Positions 1 to 9,645 of a stretch of 64,000 bases of DNA are shown in pieces. The translations under genes and the position numbers were made by a program. Source of the stretch: Legionellales bacterium (GTDB lineage: Bacteria > Pseudomonadota > Gammaproteobacteria > JAHCLG01). How positions within the stretch are numbered: position 1 is the stretch's first letter; each line of letters opens with the position of its first letter. The DNA is taken from positions 40,345 to 104,344 of the forward strand of contig JAHCLG010000007.1 in the NCBI GenBank assembly GCA_026125385.1, in the 5' to 3' direction. The notes under the pieces were generated by a model. It was given only the letters and a program-made list of their open reading frames with translations. It ran no database searches and was not told the origin of the DNA.

Positions 1-2
1 AA

Positions 3-389
3 GGAATAACAAACTATTACTCAACGATTGCTCAAAGAGACGTATGGGGACTGCCATCGTCTTCAACAAGACTTAATGTTGCCACAGAACTCAGAAAAAC
101 ACTCAGCACGCACGATTTCACATCAACACATACTACCTCTTCTGCTTGTGATGATCGCAAAGACAATATTAATACCCTACTCATTAATACTGTGTTTGTA
201 TTTATCTTTGAAGCGCAACGTGATCACGCTCAACATTCATTACTAGGCAAAATAGGTCTCACTAAAAGTGAGCTTGTGAGATCATTAAATTCTTCTCTGC
301 AATTTCTCAGAAATTTAAATATTGACTCGCTGAATAAAACAATTGCTGATGCAAATCCACAAGTCACGCCACAAAGGAAAACTAAATAA
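3..389 (+). CDS. 3' end of unknown protein, truncated by window edge
   Basis: An open frame runs without a stop from base 3 to a TAA at 387-389, giving at least 128 residues. No convincing start with a ribosome site lies inside it, so the gene very probably begins left of the window. The visible part is Ser/Thr-rich at first, then has a hydrophobic stretch (around LLINTVFVFIF) and a charged C-terminus ending in QRKTK. No family is recognised. The two shorter ATG-started frames at 28-246 and 192-389 are explained by this longer frame (the second is its in-frame tail). Confidence 0.5.
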   Translation, partial: GITNYYSTIAQRDVWGLPSSSTRLNVATELRKTLSTHDFTSTHTTSSACDDRKDNINTLLINTVFVFIFEAQRDHAQHSLLGKIGLTKSELVRSLNSSLQFLRNLNIDSLNKTIADANPQVTPQRKTK

Positions 390-407
390 TTCCCAGGACA
401 TATTAAG

Positions 408-455
408 GAGTATTGATAATTCACTATACTGAGGCGTAGTTCTCTGATTTTTGAA
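408..455 (+). repeat. Dispersed repeat R2, copy 1
   Basis: About 48 bases here (pattern GAGTATTGAtAATTCaCTAT, then TGAG and, after a variable stretch, GATTTTT) match a stretch at 11454-11510 in the same orientation with few mismatches. A shared tail (cTTGAnTTTTAAGC) follows in both copies at variable distance. No coding frame crosses it. Confidence 0.45.
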
Positions 456-506
456 TACTATGCCGCACACCAATATATACCTCACACTTGAATTTTAAGC
501 TTTGTT

Positions 507-567
507 GTCGAGTTAAAGCTACTCAGTCATATATTTAGTATACACTCCTTCACATCTTTAACTCGAC
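507..567. repeat. 12-bp perfect inverted repeat with 37-base loop
   Basis: GTCGAGTTAAAG at 507-518 pairs exactly with CTTTAACTCGAC at 556-567. It lies in the 326-base gap between the left-edge gene and the 3' end of fadJ, next to a copy of dispersed repeat R1. No T-run follows, so a simple terminator is not supported; an element end is equally possible. Confidence 0.5.
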
Positions 568-599
568 GCCTCGCCTAAAATCCAATTGTTTTGAGTATA

Positions 600-670
600 G
601 ATGCGAGATAAAAAGATGGCGAGCAGTATATTCTTTTAATGATGATCGACACTTCAAAGTGCTCACCAAA
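600..670 (+). repeat. Dispersed repeat R1, copy A
   Basis: Bases 600-651 match 10181-10232 over 52 positions with about six mismatches (shared core GATAAAAAGATGGCGAGC, then GTATATTCTTT). After that the copy decays but keeps GCTCACCAA at its end. Other members are at 10161-10302, 53298-53395 (inverted) and 54398-54425. The stretch 390-715 holds this copy, R2 and an inverted repeat, and no gene. Confidence 0.6.
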
Positions 671-715
671 TTTTAACATGCGTTCGCTATAAAGGCAGTT
701 TATATAAAATAATAT

Positions 716-2815
716 TTATTCTCTGATCGAGATCACACCATCCCACGCACTATCCTCCCGAAACCGTTCTCCATAAATTTGTTCTAAGGCCTGTAACTTC
801 GCACGAAAAGATTCTAGCCCAATGCTCGAGGAATAATGCATAGGGCCACCGCGGAATGGAGCAAAACCGGTGCCGTATATCATCGCCGCGTCTAATAAAT
901 CAGCATCGGCTACGACGTGTTCACGCAAACACGCGGCTGCTTCGTTAATCATTCGTAAGATTAAGCGATCGGTAATATCGCTGGGGGCTTGATAATCGCG
1001 CGGCAATGCGGGTTTTATGGCGTGGCCATTTTTATAGTCATAGAAACCTTTACCTGATTTTTTACCTAATTCTCCGCGCTGAACTTTTTGTTTTAATAAC
1101 TCAGGGATTTCGCCACCGAAGGCTGTCGTTAAATATTGTGCGGCGGCTAAACCAATGTCTAAGCCCACATTATCGATTAATTCGACGGGACCCATCGGCA
1201 TACCAAACTGTTCAGCCGCTTGATCGATAGCAGCGAGCGGTACACCTTCTTGAATTAACGTCATCGCTTCCATTAAATACGGCATTAAAATGCGATTCAC
1301 TAAAAAGCCAGGGCTGCTTTTTACGGCTACGGGATAATGACCAATTTTTCCCACAAAGGCCATCGCTTTTTTAATGACGTCTTCTGCGGTTTTTGAACCG
1401 TGGATCACTTCGACTAATTTTAATTTAGATACGGGATTAAAAAAATGAATTCCTACTAAACGTTGCGGATTATTCATCACAGAATTAATGTCATCTAATA
1501 AAATTGTCGAGGTATTTGTGGCTAATATAGCATCGGGTTTTGCCATTTTTTCTAATTGTTTAAATAATTCTTGTTTGGCTGCTAAATTTTCAAAAATGGC
1601 TTCGATAATCACATCCGCTTGTTTAATGCATAAGCCTTGCGGATCGGGCATGAAACGATCCATGGCTTCTTGGATTAACCGTGGATCTTTTAATTTCTTT
1701 TTAAATAATTGATGGGCGCGTTTGACTGCAGGGCCAATTAATTTTGGTTCGCGATCTTGCAGGGTAACTTGCATACCTTTCAGCGCGCAATAAGCTGCGA
1801 TATCTCCACCCATCACGCCAGCACCAATCACGTGCACGCGTTTGGCTTGATAGCCTTTTAATTTTGCTTGCGATTTTAAGCGTTCGGTTAAGAAAAATAA
1901 GCGCACTAAATTTTTTGCAGTAGGATGTAATAATAATTTACCAATGGATTGTGCTTCAATCTCATCGGCATTTTTAGCATTCACTCCATATTGATACCAA
2001 TTATTCACTACCGCAAATGGTGCAGGATAATGTTCGGGTTTAATCATATTAATTAAATTACCGCGAAACTGGTGACCGATTTTGGGGAGCTTGAGTAAAA
2101 ATCGATTTAATCCCGCATGGGTTTGTAATTGTTTAACACAATAACGTAGCGGCCAGCTATTAGAAAGCACAGCCATTTTACTTGGGCGATGTGCAGGCGG
2201 TTTATTTAACATAAAATGCAGAGCGGCATTTTTTAAATGACGTTTTGGCACACAAGCATCAATCATTCCCAACTTATAGGCTTTGCGCGCATCATAAAAA
2301 CGACCGGATAAAATCACCGGTAATGCTTTCGCGCTGCCAATTAATTTAGGTAAACGCACGGTGCCACCCCAACCGGGATGAATACCCAGCATCACTTCTG
2401 GTAAACCAATTTTGGTATTTGCCTCTTCACACGCCACGCGATAACGACAAGCCAACGCTAATTCAAAACCGCCACCTAAACAAAAACCATCGATTAATGC
2501 TAAGGTAGGACAAGTTAATTGGGCTAATTGATTAAAAATTCGTTGACCGTGTTGAATTAAATTTACAGCTTCTTCGACACTGTTTAAATGCGTAAATTGT
2601 TCGATATCGGCTCCCACAATAAAACCCGTGGTTTTAGCCGATTGAATGATTAATCCGGCTGGGAGATTTTTTTCGATGTCGTCTAGAATTAATTTAAATT
2701 CATCTAAGACTTCATTATTTAATGAGTTGGCGGAACTATTTTGGCGATCGATGGTTAACCAAACAATATTGTGTTGATCACGTTGTAATTGCCAATGTTG
2801 ATAGGATGTATTCAT
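716..2815 (-). CDS. fadJ: Fatty-acid oxidation multifunctional enzyme, FadJ-type
   Basis: Bifunctional enoyl-CoA hydratase and 3-hydroxyacyl-CoA dehydrogenase of beta-oxidation. The N-terminal third is a crotonase domain with the oxyanion/catalytic segments CLGGGFELALAC and GLPEVMLGIHPGWGG, which carry the two Glu residues expected in FadB/FadJ. The middle has a Rossmann NAD site (VIGAGVMGGDIAAYCA) followed by HFFNPV and the C-terminal dehydrogenase domain. Length (699 residues) fits the family. I start at the ATG at 2815 because GGAG lies just upstream; an in-frame ATG at 2866 would add 17 basic residues unlike the family. It is last in the fadE-fadI-fadJ operon. FadJ rather than FadB is inferred from the FadI-like thiolase partner. 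Confidence 0.93.
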   Translation of the reverse strand: MNTSYQHWQLQRDQHNIVWLTIDRQNSSANSLNNEVLDEFKLILDDIEKNLPAGLIIQSAKTTGFIVGADIEQFTHLNSVEEAVNLIQHGQRIFNQLAQLTCPTLALIDGFCLGGGFELALACRYRVACEEANTKIGLPEVMLGIHPGWGGTVRLPKLIGSAKALPVILSGRFYDARKAYKLGMIDACVPKRHLKNAALHFMLNKPPAHRPSKMAVLSNSWPLRYCVKQLQTHAGLNRFLLKLPKIGHQFRGNLINMIKPEHYPAPFAVVNNWYQYGVNAKNADEIEAQSIGKLLLHPTAKNLVRLFFLTERLKSQAKLKGYQAKRVHVIGAGVMGGDIAAYCALKGMQVTLQDREPKLIGPAVKRAHQLFKKKLKDPRLIQEAMDRFMPDPQGLCIKQADVIIEAIFENLAAKQELFKQLEKMAKPDAILATNTSTILLDDINSVMNNPQRLVGIHFFNPVSKLKLVEVIHGSKTAEDVIKKAMAFVGKIGHYPVAVKSSPGFLVNRILMPYLMEAMTLIQEGVPLAAIDQAAEQFGMPMGPVELIDNVGLDIGLAAAQYLTTAFGGEIPELLKQKVQRGELGKKSGKGFYDYKNGHAIKPALPRDYQAPSDITDRLILRMINEAAACLREHVVADADLLDAAMIYGTGFAPFRGGPMHYSSSIGLESFRAKLQALEQIYGERFREDSAWDGVISIRE

Positions 2816-2891
2816 TCCTTTCTCCATAAATAATGTTTTTTTCACCGCTCTAAGTCGGCGCCTCACTTATCATTCAATCGTTTCGATTATT

Positions 2892-4187
2892 TTAAACAGC
2901 TTCAATGAGCATGGCACCGCCTTGACCACCACCAATGCAAATACTGGCTAAGCCTAATTTGCCTTGGCGTTGTTTAAGCACGTTGGCTAAATGCAATACG
3001 ATTCGTGCTCCACTTGCCCCCACCGGATGCCCAAGAGCAATGGCTCCACCATCGACATTTAATTTTTGACGATCAATACTACCTAAAGGATTTTCTAATC
3101 CTAATTCTTGCTGGCAAAATTGGGGATCTTCCCACGCTTTTAAGCACGCTAAAACTTGCGCTGCAAAGGCTTCATTGATTTCCCAAAAATCGATATCGTC
3201 TTTCGTTAAACTTTGACGTTTGAGTAATGCAGTTGCCGCATATACCGGCCCTAATCCCATGACTTTGGGTGACAATGCTGCCCATTCGATATCAATTATT
3301 TTTGCCATCACCGGCAATTGATATTTTTCGACGGCTTCTTCACTAGCTAACAGTAAGAATGCAGCACCATCGGTAATTTGTGAACTATTACCCGCGGTGA
3401 CTTGCCCAAATTTGCGATCAAAATACGGTTTTAATTTTCCGAGTTTTTCCACTGTACTATCATCACGCACACCATCATCTTGCTCTAACACGGAACCATC
3501 CTGACAATAGAGTGGAACTATTTCGTTAAAGAAATGATTTTTTTGCGCATTCAATACGCGTTGATGAGATTGCGCAGCAAATTCATCCATTTCTTGGCGT
3601 GTAATATTAAATTGAAAAGCCAGTTCTTCAGCCGTTTGCCCCATATTCATGCCAACCACCGGATCGGTCAAGCCACGAATCAGCGCAATAATGGGTGAGA
3701 ATAAAGCACCAGGATGAATTTTTAACAACTGCCCAACACGTTGACGAAAGTTTTTCGCCGCGCTCATGTTTAAAAACCATTGCACCATTTTTTGTTGATA
3801 AATTAACGGCGCACGGCTCATGGCATCGACACCGCCGGCTAAAATTAATTCGTGTCGCCCCAGCTGAATATCTTGATAGGCATTATCTAAGGCTTGCAAA
3901 CCGGAGGCGCAATTGCGTTGCACGGTGAATGCAGGAACTTTATTTCCACACCCTAAACGCAAAGCAATAATGCGAGCGATATTCGCTTCATCTTGGCTCG
4001 GCACCATACAGCCAGTAATGACTTCCTGAATATCCGCCGGTAAAAAAGGTTGGCGTGCTAATAATTGGCGAGCGCAATGAACGGCTAAATCTGCTGCACT
4101 CAGCACACCTGGAGCATTGCGCGCTTTTAAAAATGGCGTGCGTGCGCCATCGACAATATAGACTACGCGACTTTGGTGTTTAGACAT
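2892..4187 (-). CDS. fadI: 3-ketoacyl-CoA thiolase, FadI-type
   Basis: Thiolase cleaving 3-ketoacyl-CoA to acetyl-CoA and a shortened acyl-CoA; partner subunit of the FadJ-like enzyme encoded next. The nucleophilic Cys sits in QRNCASGLQALDNA, the active-site His in ALGHPVGASGAR and the second Cys in SICIGGGQGGAM. At 431 residues it matches FadI (longer than the roughly 390 of FadA-type thiolases). AGAGGA stands upstream of the ATG. The start lies 25 bases inside the end of fadE, so translation of the two is probably coupled, and fadJ follows after a gap of about 76 bases. Confidence 0.93.
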   Translation of the reverse strand: MSKHQSRVVYIVDGARTPFLKARNAPGVLSAADLAVHCARQLLARQPFLPADIQEVITGCMVPSQDEANIARIIALRLGCGNKVPAFTVQRNCASGLQALDNAYQDIQLGRHELILAGGVDAMSRAPLIYQQKMVQWFLNMSAAKNFRQRVGQLLKIHPGALFSPIIALIRGLTDPVVGMNMGQTAEELAFQFNITRQEMDEFAAQSHQRVLNAQKNHFFNEIVPLYCQDGSVLEQDDGVRDDSTVEKLGKLKPYFDRKFGQVTAGNSSQITDGAAFLLLASEEAVEKYQLPVMAKIIDIEWAALSPKVMGLGPVYAATALLKRQSLTKDDIDFWEINEAFAAQVLACLKAWEDPQFCQQELGLENPLGSIDRQKLNVDGGAIALGHPVGASGARIVLHLANVLKQRQGKLGLASICIGGGQGGAMLIEAV

Positions 4188-6628
4188 GATTCTAAATTCC
4201 TCTTGAAATAATCGGCTGGAAATTCATCCACTGCAATCACTTGTTCACGAATGCTTTCAAACTCTCGCAATAATTTTGCTTCGTTAGCATCGATCACCGA
4301 GGCTTTTAACGCGGCTTGCACGATTTCTTCAAAATGAGCATCGCGAGCCAATACGCCATTGCGTTGCGCATTATAAATTTTCTTTTGAATGGGATCGCAG
4401 GCCACCATTTTTTGCAAGGCTTCTTCCATTAAGCGCACGGGATTAGTGGGCTCGGAGCTTAAATAACAGCTTTCCGTGATTCTATCGCGCAAGGCGGAAG
4501 GTTCCATCATGATTTGTGAAATTTTGCGATCGAGTGAATCACGTGGTGGCTCATAGCTTCTGCCCCAGAAGAAAATAAACCGGCGAAATAACCAACGAAC
4601 ATTTTTAATGGGAAAATTATCAAGAAAATTCGCAAACGCTTCTTGAATATTGAATAAGCAATACGACATTGCCCAATGAATAAAGGGTAAATCTTCTTGC
4701 GCGTGACCTTGGCTTTCGTGATATTTTAATACCGCACTGCCTAAATAAAGATAACTTAATACGTCACCTAAGCGCGCGGATAAACGTTCTTTCCGTTTTA
4801 ATGCCCCGCCTAAAAACATCATTGAAAAATCGGCCATCATGGCTAAAGCGCAACTCATACGAGTGAGTTGTTGATGATATTTTGCAGTTTTTCCTTTTAC
4901 CGGAGAAGCAATAAAACGTCCGCCACTAATACCATACCACAAGCTGCGCGCAACATTACTGATGGTAAACCCAATATGAGATAATAATAAGCGATCGAAT
5001 TTTTCTAACGCTTCGGTTTTATTTTCGATGCTTGCTGCCGCCATTTCATCGCGCACGAAGGGATGACAACGCACAGCGCCTTGGCCAAAAATAATTAAAT
5101 TACGCGTTAAAATGTTTGCACCTTCAACGGTGATGCTGATAGGTAACGCAAAATAACCGTGTGCAAGGTAATTGTTGGGACCAATTTGCACGCCGCGTCC
5201 GGCATGAACATCCATAGCATCGTTAATGATTTGACGCGCATTATTGGTTAAGTGCAATTTAGCAATCGCTGAAACAACAGCGGGTTTCACGTGTTGATCG
5301 ACTGCGGTGCAAGTTAGTTTTTGTGCGGCATTATTAATATAGGTTAAACCACCAATGCGTCCCATGGCTTCTTGCACGCCATCGAAATTTCCAATCGACA
5401 TGCGAAATTGTTTACGAACGCGCGCGTAGGCACCCGTTGTACGAAAGGCTAATTGCCCACAGGCGACACCAATCGCCGGCAAAGAAATGGAACGACCGAT
5501 GGATAAACATTCCATCAACATGCGCCACCCCTGCCCCATTTTTTCTTTACCACCAATAATCCAATCAAAAGGAACAAAGATATCTTTGCCACGCACAGGG
5601 CCATTCATAAACGACATGCCTAATGGCCAATGACGCTCGCCGTGCTGAATACCTGGGTAATCTCCTGGTAAAAGTGCAAGCGTAATACCAATTTCTGTTT
5701 TTTCACCGAGTAGATGATCGGGATCGGTTAAACGAAACGCAACACCGATGACTGTCGCCACTGGTGCGAGGGTGATGTAACGTTTTTCGAAATTTAAGCG
5801 AATACCCAGCATTTCTTTGCCTTCGAATTTTCCACGACACACAACGCCCAGATCATTCATGTTCGCCGCATCACTACCCGAATCGGGTCCAGTTAATCCA
5901 AAGCAGGGAATTTCTTCACCCGCAGCAAGACGAGGAAGATAATAATTTTTTTGTTCATCGGTACCGTATTTTACTAATAATTCACCTGGGCCTAAGGAGT
6001 TTGGCACCATGGCGGTGACAGCAGCTGAAATACAATGCGTAGAAAGTCGCGTGACGACCGCCGCATGAGCTAAAGCCGAAAAACCCAATCCACCGTACTG
6101 TTTTGGGATCACCAAGCCGAAGAATTTTTCTTTTTTCAGGTAGTTCCATGCGCGCTCAGGAATATCGTGCTCTTGGTGCACCACTTCCCAGTCGTTTAAC
6201 ATGTTACAGAGTGCAGGAACTTGATGATTGATAAAGGCTTGCTCTTCGGCGGTTAACACCGTGTATTGAGTGTTAAACAGACGTTGCCAATTGGGGCGAC
6301 CACAAAATAAATCGCCTTCCAACCAAACATCGCCCGCATCTAGCGCTTCGCGTTCTGTTTCGCTCATAGGAGGTAAGGCTTTACGGAAAAATTTTAATAC
6401 TGGTAAGCTGATTAATTCATAGCGGATAAAGCTCACATTAAAAATGATGACAGGAATTAAATAGAGCAACCAACACAGGGTTAATACCGGCCAACTTAAA
6501 TGACTGAACACGGAAAACGCCAACAGAGTTAACCCCACCACCGGCGTCCACACGAGTCTAGACACTTGATAGGCGGCTAATCCCCAAACAATGCCCAATA
6601 ATGTTAAAAACTCGAGTAATACTAGCAT
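4163..6628 (-). CDS. fadE: Acyl-CoA dehydrogenase, FadE-type
   Basis: First step of beta-oxidation: FAD-dependent oxidation of acyl-CoA to trans-2-enoyl-CoA, with electrons passed to ETF. At 821 residues it is the large FadE form rather than a 380-residue ACAD. Residues 1-70 form two to three hydrophobic segments, as in FadE, suggesting membrane attachment. The ACAD core follows (IPKQYGGLGFSALAHA, GLTGPDSGSDA for flavin/substrate binding, then a four-helix domain) and an extra C-terminal domain. GGAAGGGG precedes the ATG. It heads the operon and a promoter candidate lies about 30 bases upstream. Confidence 0.94.
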   Translation of the reverse strand: MLVLLEFLTLLGIVWGLAAYQVSRLVWTPVVGLTLLAFSVFSHLSWPVLTLCWLLYLIPVIIFNVSFIRYELISLPVLKFFRKALPPMSETEREALDAGDVWLEGDLFCGRPNWQRLFNTQYTVLTAEEQAFINHQVPALCNMLNDWEVVHQEHDIPERAWNYLKKEKFFGLVIPKQYGGLGFSALAHAAVVTRLSTHCISAAVTAMVPNSLGPGELLVKYGTDEQKNYYLPRLAAGEEIPCFGLTGPDSGSDAANMNDLGVVCRGKFEGKEMLGIRLNFEKRYITLAPVATVIGVAFRLTDPDHLLGEKTEIGITLALLPGDYPGIQHGERHWPLGMSFMNGPVRGKDIFVPFDWIIGGKEKMGQGWRMLMECLSIGRSISLPAIGVACGQLAFRTTGAYARVRKQFRMSIGNFDGVQEAMGRIGGLTYINNAAQKLTCTAVDQHVKPAVVSAIAKLHLTNNARQIINDAMDVHAGRGVQIGPNNYLAHGYFALPISITVEGANILTRNLIIFGQGAVRCHPFVRDEMAAASIENKTEALEKFDRLLLSHIGFTISNVARSLWYGISGGRFIASPVKGKTAKYHQQLTRMSCALAMMADFSMMFLGGALKRKERLSARLGDVLSYLYLGSAVLKYHESQGHAQEDLPFIHWAMSYCLFNIQEAFANFLDNFPIKNVRWLFRRFIFFWGRSYEPPRDSLDRKISQIMMEPSALRDRITESCYLSSEPTNPVRLMEEALQKMVACDPIQKKIYNAQRNGVLARDAHFEEIVQAALKASVIDANEAKLLREFESIREQVIAVDEFPADYFKRNLESCLNTKVA

Positions 6629-6658
6629 AACTAACCCCTTCCACTGAAAATATCACGC

Positions 6659-6687
6659 ATTCTAGCGGCTGAACGCCTTACTCACAA
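6659..6687 (-). promoter_or_regulatory. Candidate sigma-70 promoter of the fad operon
   Basis: Read on the minus strand: TTGTGA, a 17-base spacer, then TAGAAT, ending about 30 bases before the fadE ATG. Four of six and five of six bases fit the consensus. No clear FadR-type operator could be recognised by eye. Confidence 0.4.
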
Positions 6688-6904
6688 GTCATTTTATTGA
6701 GGCTAAGTCATAAAAAAATCAGAATTTTTTGTTTTGTTTAATGATATTCGCAATTAAATATTGAGTTCTCCTACAACTTCATATAGTCTATCGCACCGGC
6801 TCAGGGTGAGGAATGAACGAAGTGAATGACGAATCCATCCCTCTCTCTCTTCCACCGAAGGTGGAATGTGTGGGCAATGTAAAGTAAATGAGCAAGTACG
6901 ATCG

Positions 6905-6995
6905 GGAGAGATGGCCGAGTGGCTGAAGGCGCACGCCTGGAAAGTGTGTATACGTTAATAGCGTATCGAGGGTTCGAATCCCTCTCTCTCCGCCA
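6905..6995 (+). tRNA. tRNA-Ser (anticodon GGA)
   Basis: A complete class II tRNA with genome-encoded CCA. The acceptor stem GGAGAGA pairs with TCTCTCC (6985-6991), the D arm is GCCGAGTGGCTGAAGGC, the anticodon loop is CTGGAAA giving anticodon GGA, a long variable arm follows, and the T arm is GAGGG-TTCGAAT-CCCTC. It closely resembles the Escherichia coli GGA-serine tRNA. About 70 bases upstream a CT-rich stretch (6828-6856) imperfectly resembles the 3' end of this tRNA. Confidence 0.97.
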
Positions 6996-7091
6996 AACTC
7001 ATTAAAAACCAGCACACATAGACAATTAAAATCATCTTCTAGAAAGTTCGGCTATACTTTGTGAATAAACCTAAGCCGAAATAGCCCTATT

Positions 7092-7271
7092 ATGCCAAAA
7101 TCGAGAATAGTTAGCTCACAAGCCGATGAGTTTTATGTTGCATATCTGCTTGTACCACACAATCAGTTGCGCAATGTTGCTAATTATAAGTTGCGGATTA
7201 ATCTAGAACATCTGGATTTTTGTCACCGTAAACAAGTGAACAAGATAACGAAAATAGTCAACAATCACTGA
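7092..7271 (+). pseudogene. 5' fragment of a frameshifted hypothetical gene
   Basis: An ATG at 7092 opens a 59-codon frame (starts MPKSRIVSSQADEFYV) ending at a TGA at 7269-7271. Around base 7230 sense-like sequence continues in another frame (TSEQDNENSQQSLIRQFLP) that runs into the 7337-7951 frame. Adding one A in the short A run at 7230-7232 would join both into one gene of about 286 codons. This looks like a single-base deletion, or a sequencing error, in one gene of unknown function. Confidence 0.45.
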
Positions 7272-7336
7272 TTCGACAGTTTTTACCGGCAATCAATCCA
7301 CCTCTAGAAGTTAATAATGAATTAGCACAACTCAAC

Positions 7337-7951
7337 TTGACACATCCCAACTCAAACCAAGAGCATGATCCCACCTGTTCTAATAATCAATTGGAACAAA
7401 TAAAAAATTTTGCTAATCCCATAATGGATTATACCAATTTTGATCAAGAAATTATTTGCTCTAATATTGCAAATATTTTTGCAGGAAAAAATTTAGTAGC
7501 ATTCGCGCCTGATACATTCGATTTGTTTGTAAAATGTGTTGCTGAATTAGCTAGAATTTTTCCGCAATGCGCATCGGAATATCTCGTGTCTAAGGATTAT
7601 GGTATAAAAGTTTCCCCTCGTCTTGAAAGCTCTGGAAGAATAGATAATAGCAAAATTCAAACTGGAGTAGATTTTCAAGTTACTCAAACACTGGAAACCG
7701 AGCAAGGCTCTGTAAAAGTGAGTTTGACTTTTTTTGGTAGGACTTTTTGGAAAGAGGATTCATGGAGCTTATTAACAGCAAATGAAAAAGCAATAGCTGG
7801 AAACAATAACTCTTTTATAAGAATAGCCTCTCCTAAAATTACTTATGATTTAAGCGACATTGCCATCAATTACCGGGAAGAAGTAATAAAAAAATTAGGA
7901 ATAGACATTACCGCAGATAGTGCACAATCACGCATTAACCTCGGACGATAA
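7337..7951 (+). CDS. Hypothetical protein, probably the 3' part of a frameshifted gene
   Basis: The longest frame starts at a TTG (7337) with no ribosome site, but the same frame is open back to 7232, just after an in-frame TAA. This suggests that it continues the gene starting at 7092. The predicted part (204 residues from the TTG) has an Asn/Gln-rich start, a mixed middle (FDLFVKCVAELARIFPQCA) and a basic end (SRINLGR). No family, signal peptide or membrane segment is recognised. It lies just behind tRNA-Ser in an accessory stretch. Confidence 0.5.
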   Translation: MTHPNSNQEHDPTCSNNQLEQIKNFANPIMDYTNFDQEIICSNIANIFAGKNLVAFAPDTFDLFVKCVAELARIFPQCASEYLVSKDYGIKVSPRLESSGRIDNSKIQTGVDFQVTQTLETEQGSVKVSLTFFGRTFWKEDSWSLLTANEKAIAGNNNSFIRIASPKITYDLSDIAINYREEVIKKLGIDITADSAQSRINLGR

Positions 7952-8133
7952 TACAATCCGCCACAGGGCATAATTCTGACCGACAGCTTGCTATAACGTA
8001 TGGTCTGACGAATCTGCACGAGTATATCTGCGATAGGTTGCATATAACGCGAATCACAGGCCAGCCGTGAATCAGCACGATATCTTTACCATCACCAGAT
8101 ACTTCTTTATAACTAGTTTTTTTAAAATTGATT

Positions 8134-9645
8134 TTATCCTTGCTGAGTCACAAACGAGTTTAGTTTACCGGCTTGATACAGGTGCCAAATCCATTGTTGT
8201 AGCGCACCTGTGTCGCCCATATCACCTTCATACTCAAAAATCGGGTGAAGTGCTTTACCATCAGCCATTTTTGGACTCTGGATTTGTCCTAAGGGATATA
8301 CTATCGCCGCCACATTATCTTTGAAAACGTATACAGTGTTCCAAGTTGAATTGGTCACAGGTGCTGTAGCTCGTCCTACTTGAATAACGCCGGGGATAGA
8401 TTTCATGGCTAACACGAAACTATTACATTCACTGGCACAGCGACCGTCAGTTAACAAAATAACTTTTGCACTAACTGGATTAACCTGCGATTTAGAACCC
8501 GGTGACAAAATTTGATTTTGATAAATAAAACTTTTTTGATGTTCTTTTATTGCCTTACTCATTCCTTCAATCATGCTATTAGGCGATTTTGTTTCAATAA
8601 AATGTTGTAAATTATTCTTACTCGCAAAAAAATTGATTTTTTGAACTTGATTCCAATCAAATCGTTTACCTAAACTTCTTAAATAATTTTTGGTATATAA
8701 ATGAGTAATAATAGGTTCCATGTAGATGGGATCGCCCCCCGTATTGCCACGTAAATCAAAAACCAATAATTTTGCTTTTCTAAATTGGCTAATTTGATCG
8801 GCAATTTTTGTTAACCATTGATCACTGGTGCGACCATCTGTAGGTAGTCCCCATGCAAAAATAGGAATGGAAATCCAAACACTGTTTTCCTTAAATTTCG
8901 TAATGGTGAATTTAGGTACTTTACCAAAAGCGGCATCATCTATTTTTTCTGGAAAATCTAACTTACCTAAGGATAACGGTGAAGGATTGCGTACGACTTG
9001 CCAAGATAAATGATAAATTTTGGTATGATCGTCATCTAAAAAAGTACATTTTTTTAATTGATTAATAAATGGATTTTGATCCCAAATCAGTAATTGTGGA
9101 ATATATTCTGACCAAGTCGCAGGATCATCTTTTTGCATGGGATAATAAGGTAAGAGTTGTTTCTCAATTAATTTTTCTACAGGTGTTTCGTCACAACTGA
9201 TTAACGTCGCTCCAACAGCAGGAAGTGTTTGTTTGAAATTTGACGTTGTGTCACGATAAACAACTTTAATTTGACCGTCTCTTTTGCCAATAATAAAACC
9301 AGGCCATTTTTCAGACGGATTAATGATTTTTAATAACGGAACAACTTCTGTGTGATAATCTCGAAAACCATTCAAATAAAATCGTAAGGCGTAAATATAG
9401 CCAGAAAATGAGTTTATCTTAGGTACCATCGCCAAGACTTTCTCGTAACCTGCTTGTAACCAGTATCCATAATGAGTGTTTTTATCTTCTGTTTTTGGCA
9501 CACTACTTAATAACCGTTCTCGCGTAATTGCTAAATCGTGATAGGCCATTATTTGCCAGGGAGATTTGGGATCGACGCTAGCATAAGTGATCACGGTCAT
9601 CGCCAATAAAGATATTATAAAAATACTCAAGATCCCTGACTTCAT
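8134..9645 (-). CDS. Exported S41-family (tail-specific protease-like) peptidase
   Basis: Residues 1-22 (MKSGILSIFIISLLAMTVITYA) form a signal peptide, so the protein acts in or beyond the periplasm. The C-terminal half has S41 hallmarks: LLVFDLRGNTGGD, then ILLTDGRCASECNSFVLAMK, where the Ser in CASE is the expected nucleophile, then VGRAT. The usual N-terminal PDZ domain is not evident; residues 25-260 are a poorly conserved region. At 503 residues it is longer than many S41 members. It is monocistronic; the plus-strand frame over its end is a shadow. Substrate unknown. Confidence 0.75.
   Translation of the reverse strand: MKSGILSIFIISLLAMTVITYASVDPKSPWQIMAYHDLAITRERLLSSVPKTEDKNTHYGYWLQAGYEKVLAMVPKINSFSGYIYALRFYLNGFRDYHTEVVPLLKIINPSEKWPGFIIGKRDGQIKVVYRDTTSNFKQTLPAVGATLISCDETPVEKLIEKQLLPYYPMQKDDPATWSEYIPQLLIWDQNPFINQLKKCTFLDDDHTKIYHLSWQVVRNPSPLSLGKLDFPEKIDDAAFGKVPKFTITKFKENSVWISIPIFAWGLPTDGRTSDQWLTKIADQISQFRKAKLLVFDLRGNTGGDPIYMEPIITHLYTKNYLRSLGKRFDWNQVQKINFFASKNNLQHFIETKSPNSMIEGMSKAIKEHQKSFIYQNQILSPGSKSQVNPVSAKVILLTDGRCASECNSFVLAMKSIPGVIQVGRATAPVTNSTWNTVYVFKDNVAAIVYPLGQIQSPKMADGKALHPIFEYEGDMGDTGALQQWIWHLYQAGKLNSFVTQQG

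Noticed and set aside
716..2866. Start of fadJ at 2866
   Set aside because: The extra 17 residues are basic and unlike the family, and a good ribosome site stands before the ATG at 2815.
6788..7015. 75-codon minus-strand frame with GGERGIRTLDTLLTY
   Set aside because: It is antisense to tRNA-Ser, a common false gene call; no ribosome site.
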